Origin: Branchiostoma floridae
Lineage: Eukaryota > Chordata > Leptocardii > Amphioxiformes > Branchiostomatidae
Length of the DNA: 64,000 nucleotides
Reading direction: 5' to 3'
NCBI RefSeq assembly: GCF_000003815.2
Contig: NC_049980.1
Location: 10,305,449-10,369,448, forward strand
Both the position numbers and the translations under genes were made by a program. Positions 39,301 through 48,490 of the stretch are shown here, piece after piece (the first letter of the stretch is position 1; each line of letters opens with the position of its first letter). The notes under the pieces are model-generated. The model was not told the origin of the DNA. It made no database searches and was given only the letters and a program-made list of their open reading frames with translations.

Positions 39301-42300
39301 CTGACTGAAGTAAGATCTTATATATTTTTTTCTGTCATCAGGAAGAGACAGGTAAAGCTTTTCAGATCTGTCCAGAGAGGCTGAAGGTGCGACGCACGGC
39401 CAAGAACATCGAGAACGAGATCGTTCAGATCCAGAAGAGGATAGCTCAGGAGGAAGTCAAGTGAGCCATGCTTTCTCTACCTCAGAACATGCATAGAGTA
39501 TTGCTAAATAGTGATAATGATAATATATAACTTTATTGTGCAACCATTATACAAGGTACAAAGCATGGCATCTGCTGATACATAACTACAGTTCTATAAG
39601 GCTAATCTACTTGATGCAAGGGTGCATAGTATGGGATCTTGAACAATAATCAGAGGGATTTCTAGCATCTAAAATTTTTTTATATATTTTCCTATGTATA
39701 CCACACAGGGCTTGTCACATGTCATAATGTTGGTTGACTATTTGCCTATGCCAATAATGTCACCAAACTACTTTCAATATACCATCAGCTATACACCTGC
39801 TTGTTATTATTTCCTTAACTACATTGCATTGTTTGCACATCTGTGCTTTTTAGAAATTTTTGGAGAGAAGTGTTCATGGTTATTTCTGTTCAAAGGCGTG
39901 GCAATAGAGAGGAGGTGACCAAAGACTACTACGAATCCAGAGAACAGTTTGGGACCATCAAGGATCAGATTAGGGAGCTCAAGAGGTTTATCAAGGTGAT
40001 AATTGTGCTGCATGTTCTAATCTAAACCTAAGTAGTCTTTATGACAGAACTTAAGCCATGGTCCACTGTTCATTGTGCTTGTCAAAAAGAGCTCAATGAG
40101 CCTGTAAATAAAGTACATATCGTCTTCTCTGTCAAAACCAGTGGAAGACTAGCTCGTCTGTGAGCTTAACTGGATTGAGATCACTGTCACTTTTTTCTTC
40201 CTTTGGTTATGATCATATCCTTTGTAAAGCTTTGATCTGAGTGAACATGTCCTATGTCTGTCTGTGGTAACCTTTTTCCTTCCCAGTATATACTGTAAAT
40301 ATCGAAATATTTGCAGCAGTTTTATGTTCTCGGTTTTCGTGGTGGTCGCTTCACCGCAAACTCAAAATCAAATTTTTCCATTACAGTATACGACTACAGT
40401 ATATGGCACTACTTCAAACTCAAAACCACAGCGAGCCCTCCATTTTTCCGCTACCCCGAAATTAAAATCCCCCCGAACTTAAATACAGTTACAGTAGAAA
40501 TCTAACCATGTCTTTCCTCTGTTCTCAGAGTCTGGATGAGATCATGTTCCAGCGCCAGCAGTTGTACAAGGATTTCCGGCGCATGCTGGCCCTGCGCTCC
40601 AACCATTTCTTCATCAACATGCTGCACCAGAGGGGCTTCTCTGGCAAGATGAAGTTTGACCACAGAGTCTGCACCCTCTCACTCGAGGTACACATATGTT
40701 TGTGAGACAATTGCGACCAGGCTTTTAGCTAGGATTTTATAATAGGGAGTCCAAACTTATTGGTGAGTCGCGGTAAGTGACAATTGTAGGGGGGTCTGGG
40801 GGTATCCACCTTCCATGGTGCAGAGTTTTTGATGGTTTTAAGTTAAAACAGTGCATTCTAAGGTATCCCAAGAGGCAAAAATACTGTTACATATGTGACA
40901 GTAGAAGACTATGACCACAGATGACCTGGTAGCATCCCTGGTCAATCAGAATTTCATGCTTGTCAGACGATTTTCTCCCCAGAATAGGGAGTCCAGGGGC
41001 ATCAAATTTCTTGTTATTCTAAGAAAAGGGAGTCCAGATGACTCGTTGACGCATGCCTGGCTAAAAGCCTGATTGCGATGGTCACGACAGTGGCTGAAGT
41101 TTGGATGTCATACTGTGAGCACAAAAGTTTTTTAGGGCTTTATTACCTCCATGAAAATGAAGGTATTGTTTTTGGTCTGTGTATTTGTCTTGGTGTTTGT
41201 CTGCCGTTATTTAAATGCTTTAGAGTGACAGGATGTGAGGCTGTGTAGTCAGAGGTTAGTGAGATGGAAAAGTTGGCTTGTTCTGGATTGTTTTGTTTGT
41301 ATGCCGATGAATGTTCACTTCAATAGAATCTGTTGAAGTGTACCGAGAAGACAGCATGTAGGGCTGAGGTAGATATGTCCATTCTGATTGCATATATGTG
41401 TGTTCCTCAGGTGCAGTCAAGTGAAAGTAACAAGCAGGTGACGAAGGACATGCGTTCCCTGTCTGGCGGGGAGCGTTCCTTCTCCACCGTGTGTTTCATC
41501 CTGGCCCTGTGGGACTCCATGGAGTCTCCCTTCAGGTGTCTGGACGAGTTTGATGTCTTCATGGTGAGGAGCATCTTCCTATTGTCACATCTGCCTATTG
41601 TTTTTGACATACTTTGAAAGTGATTTCTCATAGCCATTAGAAAATGTTTCACGTGTGTTCCTCAAGCTAGTGTCTAAGTTGGTACAGAGAATGGCATTTG
41701 TACATCGATGTGTTACTAAAATCTGGAAATTAATCAAGTGCTTATAGACGCAATGATTATTACTGCAGTGATTATTAGCTCTTTGCCAGTTGTAAAATGG
41801 ATGCCGAAGAGATAATCCATAATGTATGATTCGGTAGAGACCAGTAAAGCTTACCATTCAATGTCCAGTGAATTCTAGATAGAACCTGAGGTCATGCTCT
41901 TTGAACATGCATTATATGCATTACATGCATCAGAGTTACTTTCAGGGCTCAAAATACTTTTTTCTGCATACCTGCACCGGTGCAGGTAACATTGAAAATT
42001 ACCTGTACCAGACAAATTTTACTTGCCCCACTCTAAATTTAGGAAGTATGGATTTTACTAAAATTGTTCATGAACCATTGCTATTTTTTCTTTTGTACTT
42101 TATAGGTAGTAACAGTCAATGCAGCTAATCAATTCATATGCACCTGCATCATATGACATTTATGTATAAAATCCAGTACATGGACCAGTGCAGGTAGACA
42201 CCAGAAATACCTGCACAACTCCAATTTTACCTGCACTAACCTGCATCTGCAGGTGGTATTTCGAGCCCTGCTTTGGTAATGAAACTGTACATGAATAAAT

Positions 42301-43690
42301 GTAGACAAATCAAGAGGTTTGGCCAAAATGATGAGTAGTAGACAGATGTTGTTCCAGTGACATGTGAGTTAATGATGTGACATTATCCTGTGTGCAGGAC
42401 ATGGTGAACCGGCGCATCAGTATGGAGATGATGATGAAGGTGGCCCAAGATCACCGCCACAAACAGTTCATCTTCCTCACACCACAGGACATGAGGTAGG
42501 TGTGCTGCACTCTCTTCTAAACTCCAGATATGCTTATTTTGTTATTGGAGAGTTGTTTGCGCTTGCAAAAAATAAATTTTGGAAGGTCCAACTTCCTTAT
42601 GAAGCAAAGTTGAACTGTAGTTTCCATTACGAAAGATGACATACCCAATTTTACACTGTCCAACTCCTGTCTTTTTTTAATAGAGACCTCTGTGATGTCA
42701 TGTAATGCAGATAGAACATGTGACTCAGTGAGCAGTTGATCATAAGTTTTCTGAGATTTCTGGCGCCCCATCTCTTTCTGCAGTTTATGATCCACTGGTT
42801 ATTGAGCCATGTGTTCTATCTGCATAATGTGATGTAACAGGAGTGGTAGTTTGCTTGTTAAACATTTCAAAGTCTGATGTTTATGCTGGAAACTACAGTA
42901 GTTTAACCTTGCTTAAGAATGATTTCTACCAACACAGAACTTTTAACTACTCAACTTCTTCTAAGGCTACATTTGGAATGGCTGGTTGTTGGTGTAGGCC
43001 TATTTTTCTCCAAGTAGAAAAGCAGCTTTGGTGTGAATTCCACATATAATATAATCTTACTATTAGGTAGTAACATAAACTGCAACTGCAGCCATACCAC
43101 TAGTTGAAGTGGGGAGGTAGATTATACTGCGTTCTTGTGCACCTACATGATAAAATCATGGCTTAGCAATACTGTAGATGCATTTAAGTTCGCGGGGATT
43201 TATTTTCGCAGCAGTGGGAAAACGCGGTGGTTTTAAGTTCGCAGTATCGCCATTGACTTGAGTAAAAATACTATAATGGAAAAATGTTTGCGGTGGTTTT
43301 AAGTTTGCGGTGAAGTCGCCACCGCGAAAACCACGAACATCAAACCACCGCAAACATTTCTGCATTTACAGTAACCTCCAATATCAGAGAAACTAATGAA
43401 CGCTTCGGTTTATTTGTACATATTGTTTGTTGTCCTCTGGTTGTCTTACTGAATGTAACACGTTTTGTTTTTGTTATTTATGTAGTGGGCCCCCTTGGAA
43501 ATCAATTTCAAATAAGTTGTAGGGGCTACCCACATGTCTTGAGATGAATAAATAAAAATACAGTTCCCACAGTTACCTGAGAGACCAGTCCATCATGCGG
43601 ATGTGGCGTATGCCGGACCCAGACCGCGGAACGGGGGTCCTGCCGTTCGAGAGGAGAGTTGAGGAGGAGGATGACGACCGCAGGAACTGA
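27641..43690 (+). CDS. SMC6: SMC6, structural maintenance of chromosomes protein 6
   Basis: ATPase arm of the SMC5/6 complex, which acts with SMC5 and NSE subunits in DNA repair, replication-fork stability and chromosome segregation (family knowledge). Twenty-three coding exons: 27641-27829, 28322-28436, 28960-29202, 29620-29762, 30348-30449, 30996-31133, 31437-31517, 31990-32225, 32594-32758, 33784-33962, 34367-34542, 35278-35388, 35994-36184, 36812-36971, 37370-37426, 37910-38080, 38578-38715, 39342-39460, 39896-39995, 40529-40687, 41411-41563, 42398-42495, 43564-43690. The phases agree throughout and give 1116 residues. The N-terminal 60 residues are acidic and Lys/Arg-bearing. Walker A is GKNGSGKS (98-105). 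Coiled coils flank a hinge around residues 520-690 ([12 protein letters not shown], then DERVLEGIM). The ABC signature is LSGGERS (1008-1014) and Walker B is CLDEFD (1034-1039). All ATPase motifs are intact. The end of exon 1 may be 27829 or 27832. Confidence 0.96.
29340..29572. repeat. Foldback repeat, family E, in SMC6 intron 3
   Basis: The ends resemble those of 33556-33735. The left has GGGAAACAATCACCATTTTC, then AGTTGAGCTTGCCAACC. The right has CCTTTCCTTTGTGTCAGAA and then CGATGGATTCCA. It ends close to the acceptor of the exon at 29620. The interior differs from the other copy. Confidence 0.45.
30008..30072. repeat. Near-perfect 65-nt hairpin in SMC6 intron 4
   Basis: ACTTACAGTGTCTGACAGAT, then TGTTTCTT, is followed almost at once by AAGAAACACATCTGTCAGAC, then ACTGTAAGT. 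Each arm is about 30 nt with a single mismatch and a minimal TTAA loop. No similar sequence was seen elsewhere in the window. Confidence 0.8.
30231..30299 (+). repeat. (CA)n microsatellite, about 34 units
   Basis: An uninterrupted CA dinucleotide run of 69 nt, 49 nt upstream of the SMC6 exon starting at 30348. CA repeats near splice sites can bind hnRNP L and affect exon choice in vertebrates; whether that applies here is unknown. The length is probably polymorphic. Confidence 0.95.
32958..33232 (+). mobile_element. tRNA-derived SINE with 11-bp target duplication
   Basis: Begins with a tRNA-like head: box A GGCCTAGTGGGTAGAG, and box B GTCGTGAGTTCAATCC about 30 nt further on. A body of about 200 nt follows, ending GGCGCGGGAAGGAACTTTGA. 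It is flanked by perfect repeats ATGACATGTAC (32947-32957 and 33233-33243), the expected trace of LINE-driven insertion. It lies in the SMC6 intron between exons 32594-32758 and 33784-33962. The intact duplication suggests a fairly young insertion. It is not a functional tRNA gene. Confidence 0.85.
33556..33735. repeat. Foldback repeat, family E, second copy in an SMC6 intron
   Basis: The left arm (AGTTTGAGCTTTGTTTCAAC, GGGAAACACTTACCATGAG, TTTTCAGTTGATCTCACCAA) is answered by the right arm (TTGGCGAGATCGACTGAAAA, TTCATGGTGTGTTTCC, AAAGCTCAAACTTTGT). The arms are about 70 nt and pair well. It ends about 50 nt before the exon starting at 33784. Confidence 0.7.
34523..34960 (+). repeat. Three tandem partial copies of an SMC6 exon end plus splice donor
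   Basis: The 3' end of the exon 34367-34542 with its donor and following intron (ATCAGTCGCTTCCACGTGAG, then about 100 nt to AGGTCTGATGTAAC) recurs diverged at about 34655-34760 and 34838-34960. Copy 2 keeps CGCTTCCAC|GTGAGT unchanged and copy 3 has CACTTCCAT|GTGAGT. Family D repeats sit between and after the copies. The extra donors are possible decoys for splicing. Confidence 0.7.
34757..35125 (+). repeat. Two family D repeat copies in an SMC6 intron
   Basis: 34757-34833 (TATATAGCCGGTAACCGCC to CGTTACACCTAACC) and 35009-35125 (TATATAACTGGTAAATGC to TGTCACACCTTTGCACA) match the copy at 17858-17985. Both retain the GCTGGTTATATTAC core. The third exon-end duplicate lies between them. Confidence 0.55.
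35516..35735. mobile_element. Foldback MITE in an SMC6 intron, about 220 bp
   Basis: The left arm (GTAGTTCACCTTTATCCGCG, GGGTAACCTATATCCG, then AATATCAAGTCGACAGACGG) pairs over its whole length with the right arm (CGTCCGCTGACTTGATATCC, then GGTTATAGGTCACCCC and GATGAAGGTAAACTGG). The short loop is around 35620. No target duplication was established. Confidence 0.7.
36640..36800 (+). repeat. Dispersed repeat, family F, copy 1
   Basis: CACTGTTCATTG-GCTTGT, CAATGAACCTGTAAAT, then CCAGTGGAAGACTAGCTC and ACTGGATGGAGATCACT also occur in the same order at about 40055-40190 in another SMC6 intron. Both copies lie upstream of an exon in the same orientation. The class is unknown. Confidence 0.6.
37026..37275. 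mobile_element. Foldback MITE, AGGCCA family, complete copy
   Basis: Terminal inverted repeats AGGCCATGTTGATTTGAT (left) and the reverse complement ATCAAATCAACATGGCCT (right). The inside holds ATTTTCGGCCATTTCC. A partial relative starts at 23428. It lies in the SMC6 intron before the exon starting at 37370. The target duplication is unclear. Confidence 0.75.
37558..37805 (+). repeat. Dispersed repeat, family G, copy 1
   Basis: Shares GACCA-GGTTGTAC, CAGTCTGGTCC, GGTGTTCACATT-GTGGAGG, CAGGCTAA-ACAGTTTAGCAA and ACACAATTCAAC, in the same order, with about 46735-46950. The two copies lie in an SMC6 intron and in the intron or leader of the small gene at 46453. The class is unknown. Confidence 0.65.
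38120..38205 (-). repeat. Dispersed repeat, family B, reversed copy
   Basis: Reverse complement of the repeat near 10200-10310: GACCACCTGGCCAATGTGAC, then CACTTTTTGATGGTCCCTAA. It directly follows an SMC6 exon-intron boundary region (exon end 38080). Confidence 0.5.
40055..40200 (+). repeat. Dispersed repeat, family F, copy 2
   Basis: Diverged copy of 36640-36800, keeping CACTGTTCATTGTGCTTGT, AATGAGCCTGTAAATA and CCAGTGGAAGACTAGCTCG. It sits in the SMC6 intron after the exon ending at 39995. Confidence 0.6.
40291..40496 (+). mobile_element. TACTGTA foldback MITE, copy 2
   Basis: Begins TACTGTAAATATCGAAATAT and ends TACAGTTACAGTA, in the same orientation as 26989-27198. It is more diverged (CpG sites decayed to CA or TG), which suggests an older insertion. 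It ends about 30 nt before the exon starting at 40529. Confidence 0.7.
40718..41071. mobile_element. hAT-type MITE, CAGGCTTTTAGC termini
   Basis: Terminal inverted repeats CAGGCTTTTAGCTAGG and its reverse complement CTGGCTAAAAGCCTG enclose 354 bp. The internal GGGAGTCCA motif occurs near both ends. The flanks are ATTGCGAC (40710-40717) and ATTGCGAT (41072-41079), an 8-bp duplication with one change. It lies 30 nt after the SMC6 exon ending at 40687. Confidence 0.8.
41943..42270. mobile_element. Foldback MITE, CAGGGCTC termini, in an SMC6 intron
   Basis: The left end CAGGGCTCAAAATACTTTT, followed by CCTGCACCGGTGCAGGTAA, mirrors the right end CCTGCATCTGCAGGTGG then TATTTCGAGCCCTG. The interior repeats ACCTGCAC motifs. 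The terminus resembles those at 45474-45798 and 43763-44115. A clean 8-bp duplication is not visible here. Confidence 0.7.
43170..43373 (-). mobile_element. TACTGTA foldback MITE, copy 3 (reversed)
   Basis: Reads TACTGTAGATGCATTTAAGT at the left and TTTCTGCATTTACAGTA at the right, with GCGGTGGTTTTAAGTT blocks between, which is the opposite orientation to the copy at 26989. It is well preserved, with CpG-rich blocks largely intact. It lies in the last SMC6 intron. Confidence 0.75.
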
Positions 43691-43762
43691 GTGTTGCAAC
43701 GTGTTCTTTACATGATGATCAACTTCTGGAGAGTATGTTACATATATACGTTATGTAAGGTA

Positions 43763-44115
43763 CAGGGCTCTAGCCAGCGTCCGTTTTTCCGTCAATTGAC
43801 GGAAATTTGCTGCGTGTGACGGAAAAATTTTAAAACCAATCCGTCAACCTTGACGGACAAAATTCCTTGGTGGAAGCTACAGGTGGCTTGGGGGACGCCG
43901 TCCACGGCCGTAAAAGCTACACACTGTTTGTTTTGCTATTGTTATGATTGTTGACAATGTGTGTCGGTGCCCTTTCGCATACGATAATCTCATTAAAACC
44001 CGTTTTTCAAGGTCTCAGTTCAGTCCTTCTAACTCCTGGAATAATTGATTTTCGCGGTTTTTGCGACGATGGAAATTTGCTGACGGAAAAAAATTTCGAG
44101 CTGGCTAAAGCCCTG
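43763..44115. mobile_element. hAT-type MITE in the SMC6 3' region, perfect 8-bp duplication
   Basis: 353 bp between CAGGGCTCTAGCCAGC and the reverse complement of CAGGGCTTTAGCCAGC. It is flanked by identical GTAAGGTA (43755-43762 and 44116-44123). The interior repeats CCGTCAA-TTGACGGA palindromes. It begins 73 nt after the SMC6 stop codon, so it is probably transcribed within the 3' UTR. Confidence 0.88.
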
Positions 44116-44596
44116 GTAAGGTATCTACGAGAACTTGGATGACATCTAGGGTTAACTAGAAGCTGTATTGTAATGTATTTATCTGATACATCAGAAAGGG
44201 CAACATTTATTGATGACTGCACATTCGTCATAGGCTGTCTGCTACCATCGTACTACATTCATGTGAACTGTATGACAGAACTGTCGACCAACAAGAACCT
44301 ATGACAGCCCATTTTCATAAAAACACAGCTGAATTTTGTACAACATATTAAAATGACTACCCCGAGAATGCTCTGTTATTAAGTTATTATGCATATGAAA
44401 AATGTGACCTGACCCTAATACAAGAATATTCCTTTCTGAAGAAATATAAATTTTCCTTATGATCCAAACAGTTTAGCAAGCAATATCACTCCATGGATTC
44501 TTGTCAAATAAGTTCTTAACTTATTGACCTTTCTACAAAATGTGTATCCTGTAGCACTCATAGTATTCATAAGGGACAAGTGCAATGGGTCTGCAT

Positions 44597-45018
44597 TAGG
44601 GCTGGGTATCGGTACAGTGTACCGGTACAAAACTGGTTTTTCTTATTGGACCGGTCCAGAAAAACTGGACCTGAAAAAACTAGGTGGACCGGATGTTGGA
44701 CCGATTAGAAAATTAACAGATTATTTTATCAGGCATTCACACGTTTTGGCACTTGCAGGTGGAAGAAAATAACAAGAGTGAAGTAGAATAGAGTTTATAG
44801 TAATTTCTACCACGTTTTACAGCCAATCGTACAGGTGCAGTTAGCGTTGTGGGATTTTGTTAGTCTAATACTCCACCAAATAGATCTCTTTGTAGTGAAG
44901 AGGACCATTGATATGAGTCATACTGCATCAGGTCCAGGTTCAGGTCCGGACCTGGACCTGATCCTTTGGACCTGAACCGGACCTGTACCTGGATTTTCTG
45001 TACCGGTACCCAGCCCTA
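44597..45018 (-). mobile_element. hAT-type MITE, TAGGGG family, complete copy
   Basis: 422 bp with termini TAGGGCTGGGTATCGGTAC and GTACCGGTACCCAGCCCTA. It is flanked by a perfect 8-bp duplication GTCTGCAT (44589-44596 and 45019-45026). The interior is the reverse of the copy at 9690-10130, including AGGTCCGGACCTGGACCTGA. No coding capacity. Confidence 0.88.
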
Positions 45019-45473
45019 GTCTGCATTGTTGAGTTAGGGAAAGAGTTCTCCATTCAGAGGAAAGCGTTACATTATTTATTGAAGCAGTACTTCAATGCCT
45101 CATATGGTCATGATCCAAATGTAGCCAACAATTTGCAGCATAGTATGTGAAGAGTTGATAAGATATACCATACTAGTACATTCCGTTATGTTTATTTGTT
45201 CAGTACTAACATTTGATTTCCTTCTTTTCTCTTATTCCTTTAACCCTGTTAGTATTCCTAAACTGACTTTGTTTTCTGTTATGTTGAAGATAGATGTTAC
45301 TGTCTGTTTCTCACCTTTAATACATTATAGTTGCTGATACCCTTATATAGCAGCCGTTATTCGTCAGGACTCGCCATTGTCTGGTGAGACATGGGAAGTC
45401 ACTGACGTACAGTGTAAATCTGTAGTTGTAATGACAAAAACTTCTTAAAAGAAATACATTATACAGGGCTCTA

Positions 45474-45798
45474 AATTCATTTTTAGGATTAGGTGCACTG
45501 GTGCACCCAGCTTAAAAAATTGGGTGCACCAAAATATTTTTGGGTGCACCACTTAAATTTGTAGTAGAATGTCAACAAAACCTGATAACAAAACATAGTT
45601 ACAAGCTATCAAATTCGTAATCAAGTAACATAACAGACATTTTATTATCTTTGTACCACTTAGATGTCAAGAATATGATGTATACTAGTGTACTTGATAT
45701 CTTTCCATATACCCTGTGCACCCACTTAAAAAAATTGGGTGCACAGCTCCAATTTTGGGTGCACATGGGTGCACATGCACCCAGTATTTCGAGTCCTG
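45474..45798. mobile_element. Foldback MITE, CAGGGCTC termini, second copy
   Basis: The left end CAGGGCTCTAAATTCATTTT, with GGTGCACTGGTGCACCC, is mirrored by the right end GGGTGCACATGCACCC, then AGTATTTCGAGTCCTG. Between them GGGTGCACC motifs recur. The flanking 8-mers do not match, so the original duplication has decayed or the ends are slightly off. Confidence 0.65.
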
Positions 45799-46047
45799 AT
45801 GTACTTTGCTTGGAAGAACTTACCATCTTGAATTTTACAAACCGCTTTTGTAAGAATGACGATCATATGTTTTAGTAGTGAAGCCCAGATCAAACCAGGA
45901 TCCATTGGCTGTCTATGTTGTAAAAAACACTAACAATCAGTTTCACATCTTTTCTTTATTTGTTCCAACATAGATGGTCATATTACTTTACTATGTAGTT
46001 TCCTAGATTGTTAAGTTCTAAATTAACTTTGTTCCTTTATGACTAAA

Positions 46048-46053
46048 AATAAA
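46048..46053 (+). terminator. Possible polyadenylation signal (AATAAA) for SMC6
   Basis: An AATAAA hexamer in an AT-rich context about 2.36 kb after the SMC6 stop, upstream of the oppositely oriented gene at 46453. If used, the SMC6 3' UTR would include the MITEs at 43763-45798. This is only a candidate; earlier signals may be used. Confidence 0.25.
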
Positions 46054-46452
46054 GAAAGTTTTCTCACTTCACATTAGTTTCTTGTATCTTGTGTGCCTCA
46101 TTGTCTGGTGATGATTTTGATGTAAGGGAAGGCAGCTTTACAGTTGACCAATCAATGATCGTCAGCGGTCTACAAGGTGCTGAATAGATGAATTCCATGG
46201 TTTTAGTTATCCCACCCTGCTACACTTGTGTATAGTATGTTCATTGTATAGTCCATTTCTCTGTCACCACTAGCACATTGCTCACCGTATACAACTTTCT
46301 CATCCGACTCTATATTTGACATCTACATGTGCGTTGTTTTTTAATAGAAGTCTTGTTGGGACTACCCTTAAGATGCATAAATAGATAAAAAGTATAGACA
46401 ATGAGTTGTGTAGAAGATGCCGAGGGATCACTGCCAACTTGTACCTCCGCCA

Positions 46453-46665
46453 TCATGATGTCCCCTCATCATCATCACCGTTTTCTTCCTCTCCATCTTT
46501 TCCTTCTTCCCCTTGTTCCTCAGACTTTTCTCCAGATTTGTCTTTCTTGAAGCCGAATACTGAGGCCAGGGTGTTACTGATGGTCTCCAGCTCCTCACCA
46601 TGCCCCTGGGCAGTGCTGACCAGACCGGAGACAGTGCTGGCCAGTTCGGACAACTGTTCGGCCAT
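46453..46665 (-). CDS. Small acidic-tailed heptad-repeat protein (unrecognised), 70 residues
   Basis: Not a recognised family. The exon starts at about 46682 with acceptor TTTCTGCAG, and the first ATG is at 46665. An upstream leader exon (right border uncertain, left border 47192) ends in a consensus donor (CATCAAAG|GTAAGC). Residues 1-40 (MAEQLSELASTVSGLV, then GEELETISNTLASVFG) have a hydrophobic spacing suited to a coiled coil. Residues 41-70 are very acidic (Glu/Asp/Gly). If the upstream sequence is not spliced, an in-frame ATG at 46699 would add residues beginning MSSLSADR. The core resembles that of the neighbouring gene at 48491-48895 (V-x-G-L-x-x-T then L-x-T-I-S-x-T-L), so the two look like tandem paralogues. 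Function unknown. Confidence 0.55.
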   Translation of the reverse strand: MAEQLSELASTVSGLVSTAQGHGEELETISNTLASVFGFKKDKSGEKSEEQGEEGKDGEEENGDDDEGTS

Positions 46666-46734
46666 ACTGGTGATGTTCCTGTCTGCAGAAAGAGATGACA
46701 TATTTATTGCTGTGGTATGACGTTTCATTTCAAA

Positions 46735-46950
46735 GACCAGGGTTGTACAATCACCCAATAAATTCAGCTAAACGTTAACTACCAGCCCACAGTCTGGTCC
46801 TAGCCACTGTGGTGTTCACATTAGTGGAGGCAGGCTAATACAGTTTAGCAAGTTACATTGAAGTTACTCTTGGTTTGAAATGCACATAAGCCAGTAGTCT
46901 TGAATATATAAGGAACTGAAGTATGGCTGTTCATATACACAATTCAACAT
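46735..46950 (+). repeat. Dispersed repeat, family G, copy 2
   Basis: Diverged copy of 37558-37805, containing ACCAGGGTTGTACAATCACC, CAGTCTGGTCCTAGCCAC, GTGGAGGCAGGCTAATACAG and ACACAATTCAACATAG. It occupies the likely intron of the small minus-strand gene at 46453. Confidence 0.65.
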
Positions 46951-47191
46951 AGTCCACAAGTCAGCTTACAAAGATTATAAAGCATTATAAGCTGGCCATG
47001 GCCTGACTGGAAGTGTGTCACAGACAATTTATCCCAGATACAACAGCCCTGCAGAGCCCCAGTCTACACTGGTCTCTTTGACTACAAACTAAATTATTAA
47101 TTTTACTAGGCATCAACCCATTTTCACATGTATTAAAAGAAGAACCAATTTCAGCATGGCAATGTTGTTCCAACAAAAAATAGATGCTTAC

Positions 47192-47330
47192 CTTTGATGA
47201 TTAACAGAAAACTCAGTCCAAATCTTGGCAGGTGTTCAGCTCCTGTTGCACAAGCGACAGTCCCGGAGATGTGATGCTTTGTTACACAACTGCTTCACGA
47301 TGTCATCCATGGAGGGGTGGCCTTCTACGC
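47192..47330 (-). other. Probable 5' leader exon of the small gene at 46453
   Basis: Ends with a consensus donor (TCATCAAAG|GTAAGC on the minus strand). It contains one ATG followed by 24 sense codons and a stop (MDDIVKQLCNK start), which would be an upstream ORF. The right border is approximate. It is linked to 46682 by position and splice signals only. Confidence 0.4.
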
Positions 47331-48490
47331 GTCATTTTTTACTTGGGGCTATTTTTTAATTGTCGGTAAATCAAACTGTTGTTTATATTAGAACACGGAT
47401 ATGACTTGTGTATTGGCTAATTGAATGCATATTCATTTCGTGTTTTGAAAAAAATAGGCAAAGGAATTAATGTTTCCATCCAGCTTACTATGATGGTATA
47501 GTCCCAAACTAGTCCTACCCAGCTTTCCACAACCCCAGGGGAAATACGCATATGATTAATTGGTGTTGATCCGCGATTTGACCCCCAAGACAATTCTGTC
47601 GGGGGTCAGGTAAAACTGGGCCATAGAAGTATTATCCTTTTTTTCATGATATACTGCCGCGGGCATCGCTGACACGGTGCCCTGTGTTACATACATCTCT
47701 CACATCCTTCCTATGGCCTGACCAGTAGAAGGTCCTATGTACCAAGGCCACTGTCCTCGGGCAATCGACGTACGTCATGCAAAGTGCCTAGTGTACAACG
47801 GCCCATCCAGACTGACTACGCTGGCTATTATAGGGAGAATATTTTGAGGAGTTTTGCTTGCAGAGGAGTTGGACGGCCGTGCAGGGGAAGTATTTACCTT
47901 AGCGTGGGCTGACTCCCCTGGCCAAGTTCCCAGTTTCTGCCGAATTCTACTATCCCTGTACCCCGTAGGAAGGCCTGGTGGAGGCTATTAGGAGAATATT
48001 TCATAGACGTCATAATTACAACGATTCACCTACATGATATTTTAGAGGTGGAATTTGTTTTTTAATGCTACAGTAGATTTATGAAGGCAGCTGCTGCGAA
48101 AATATCATACATAATAAAAACGCCATATACATGTATGGTACAGCAACATCACTTTTTACTCAGTAAACATTATAAAATCTATTGTATTGATTGCATAGCT
48201 GATGAAGATAACTATATTGTACTATATTTTAATTCAGCTGTAAACTACGTGACGGCACTTGGACCACACAAAAATATGTTGTTGTAAAAAAAAAAGAGTT
48301 AAAGCGGCAGGATGTTATGCTTTCAAGAAAGTAATGGAAATTTAAAAAATGTCCGGAATTCTGATACAGTAAATCCAAGTGAGTAGGAAGCCCAAACAGA
48401 TGACTAGCCACATCACCCACCATTATGGTTTCAGAACCAGAAGAATCATGAAAGTTAATGAAATATTGCCATTGCCGATCGACAGAACAG
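47331..48490. other. Intergenic, nothing recognised
   Basis: Contains AT-rich sequence with a short palindrome around GACCCCC...GGGGGTC near 47580-47608. No coding exon, repeat family member or RNA gene was recognised. Confidence 0.4.
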
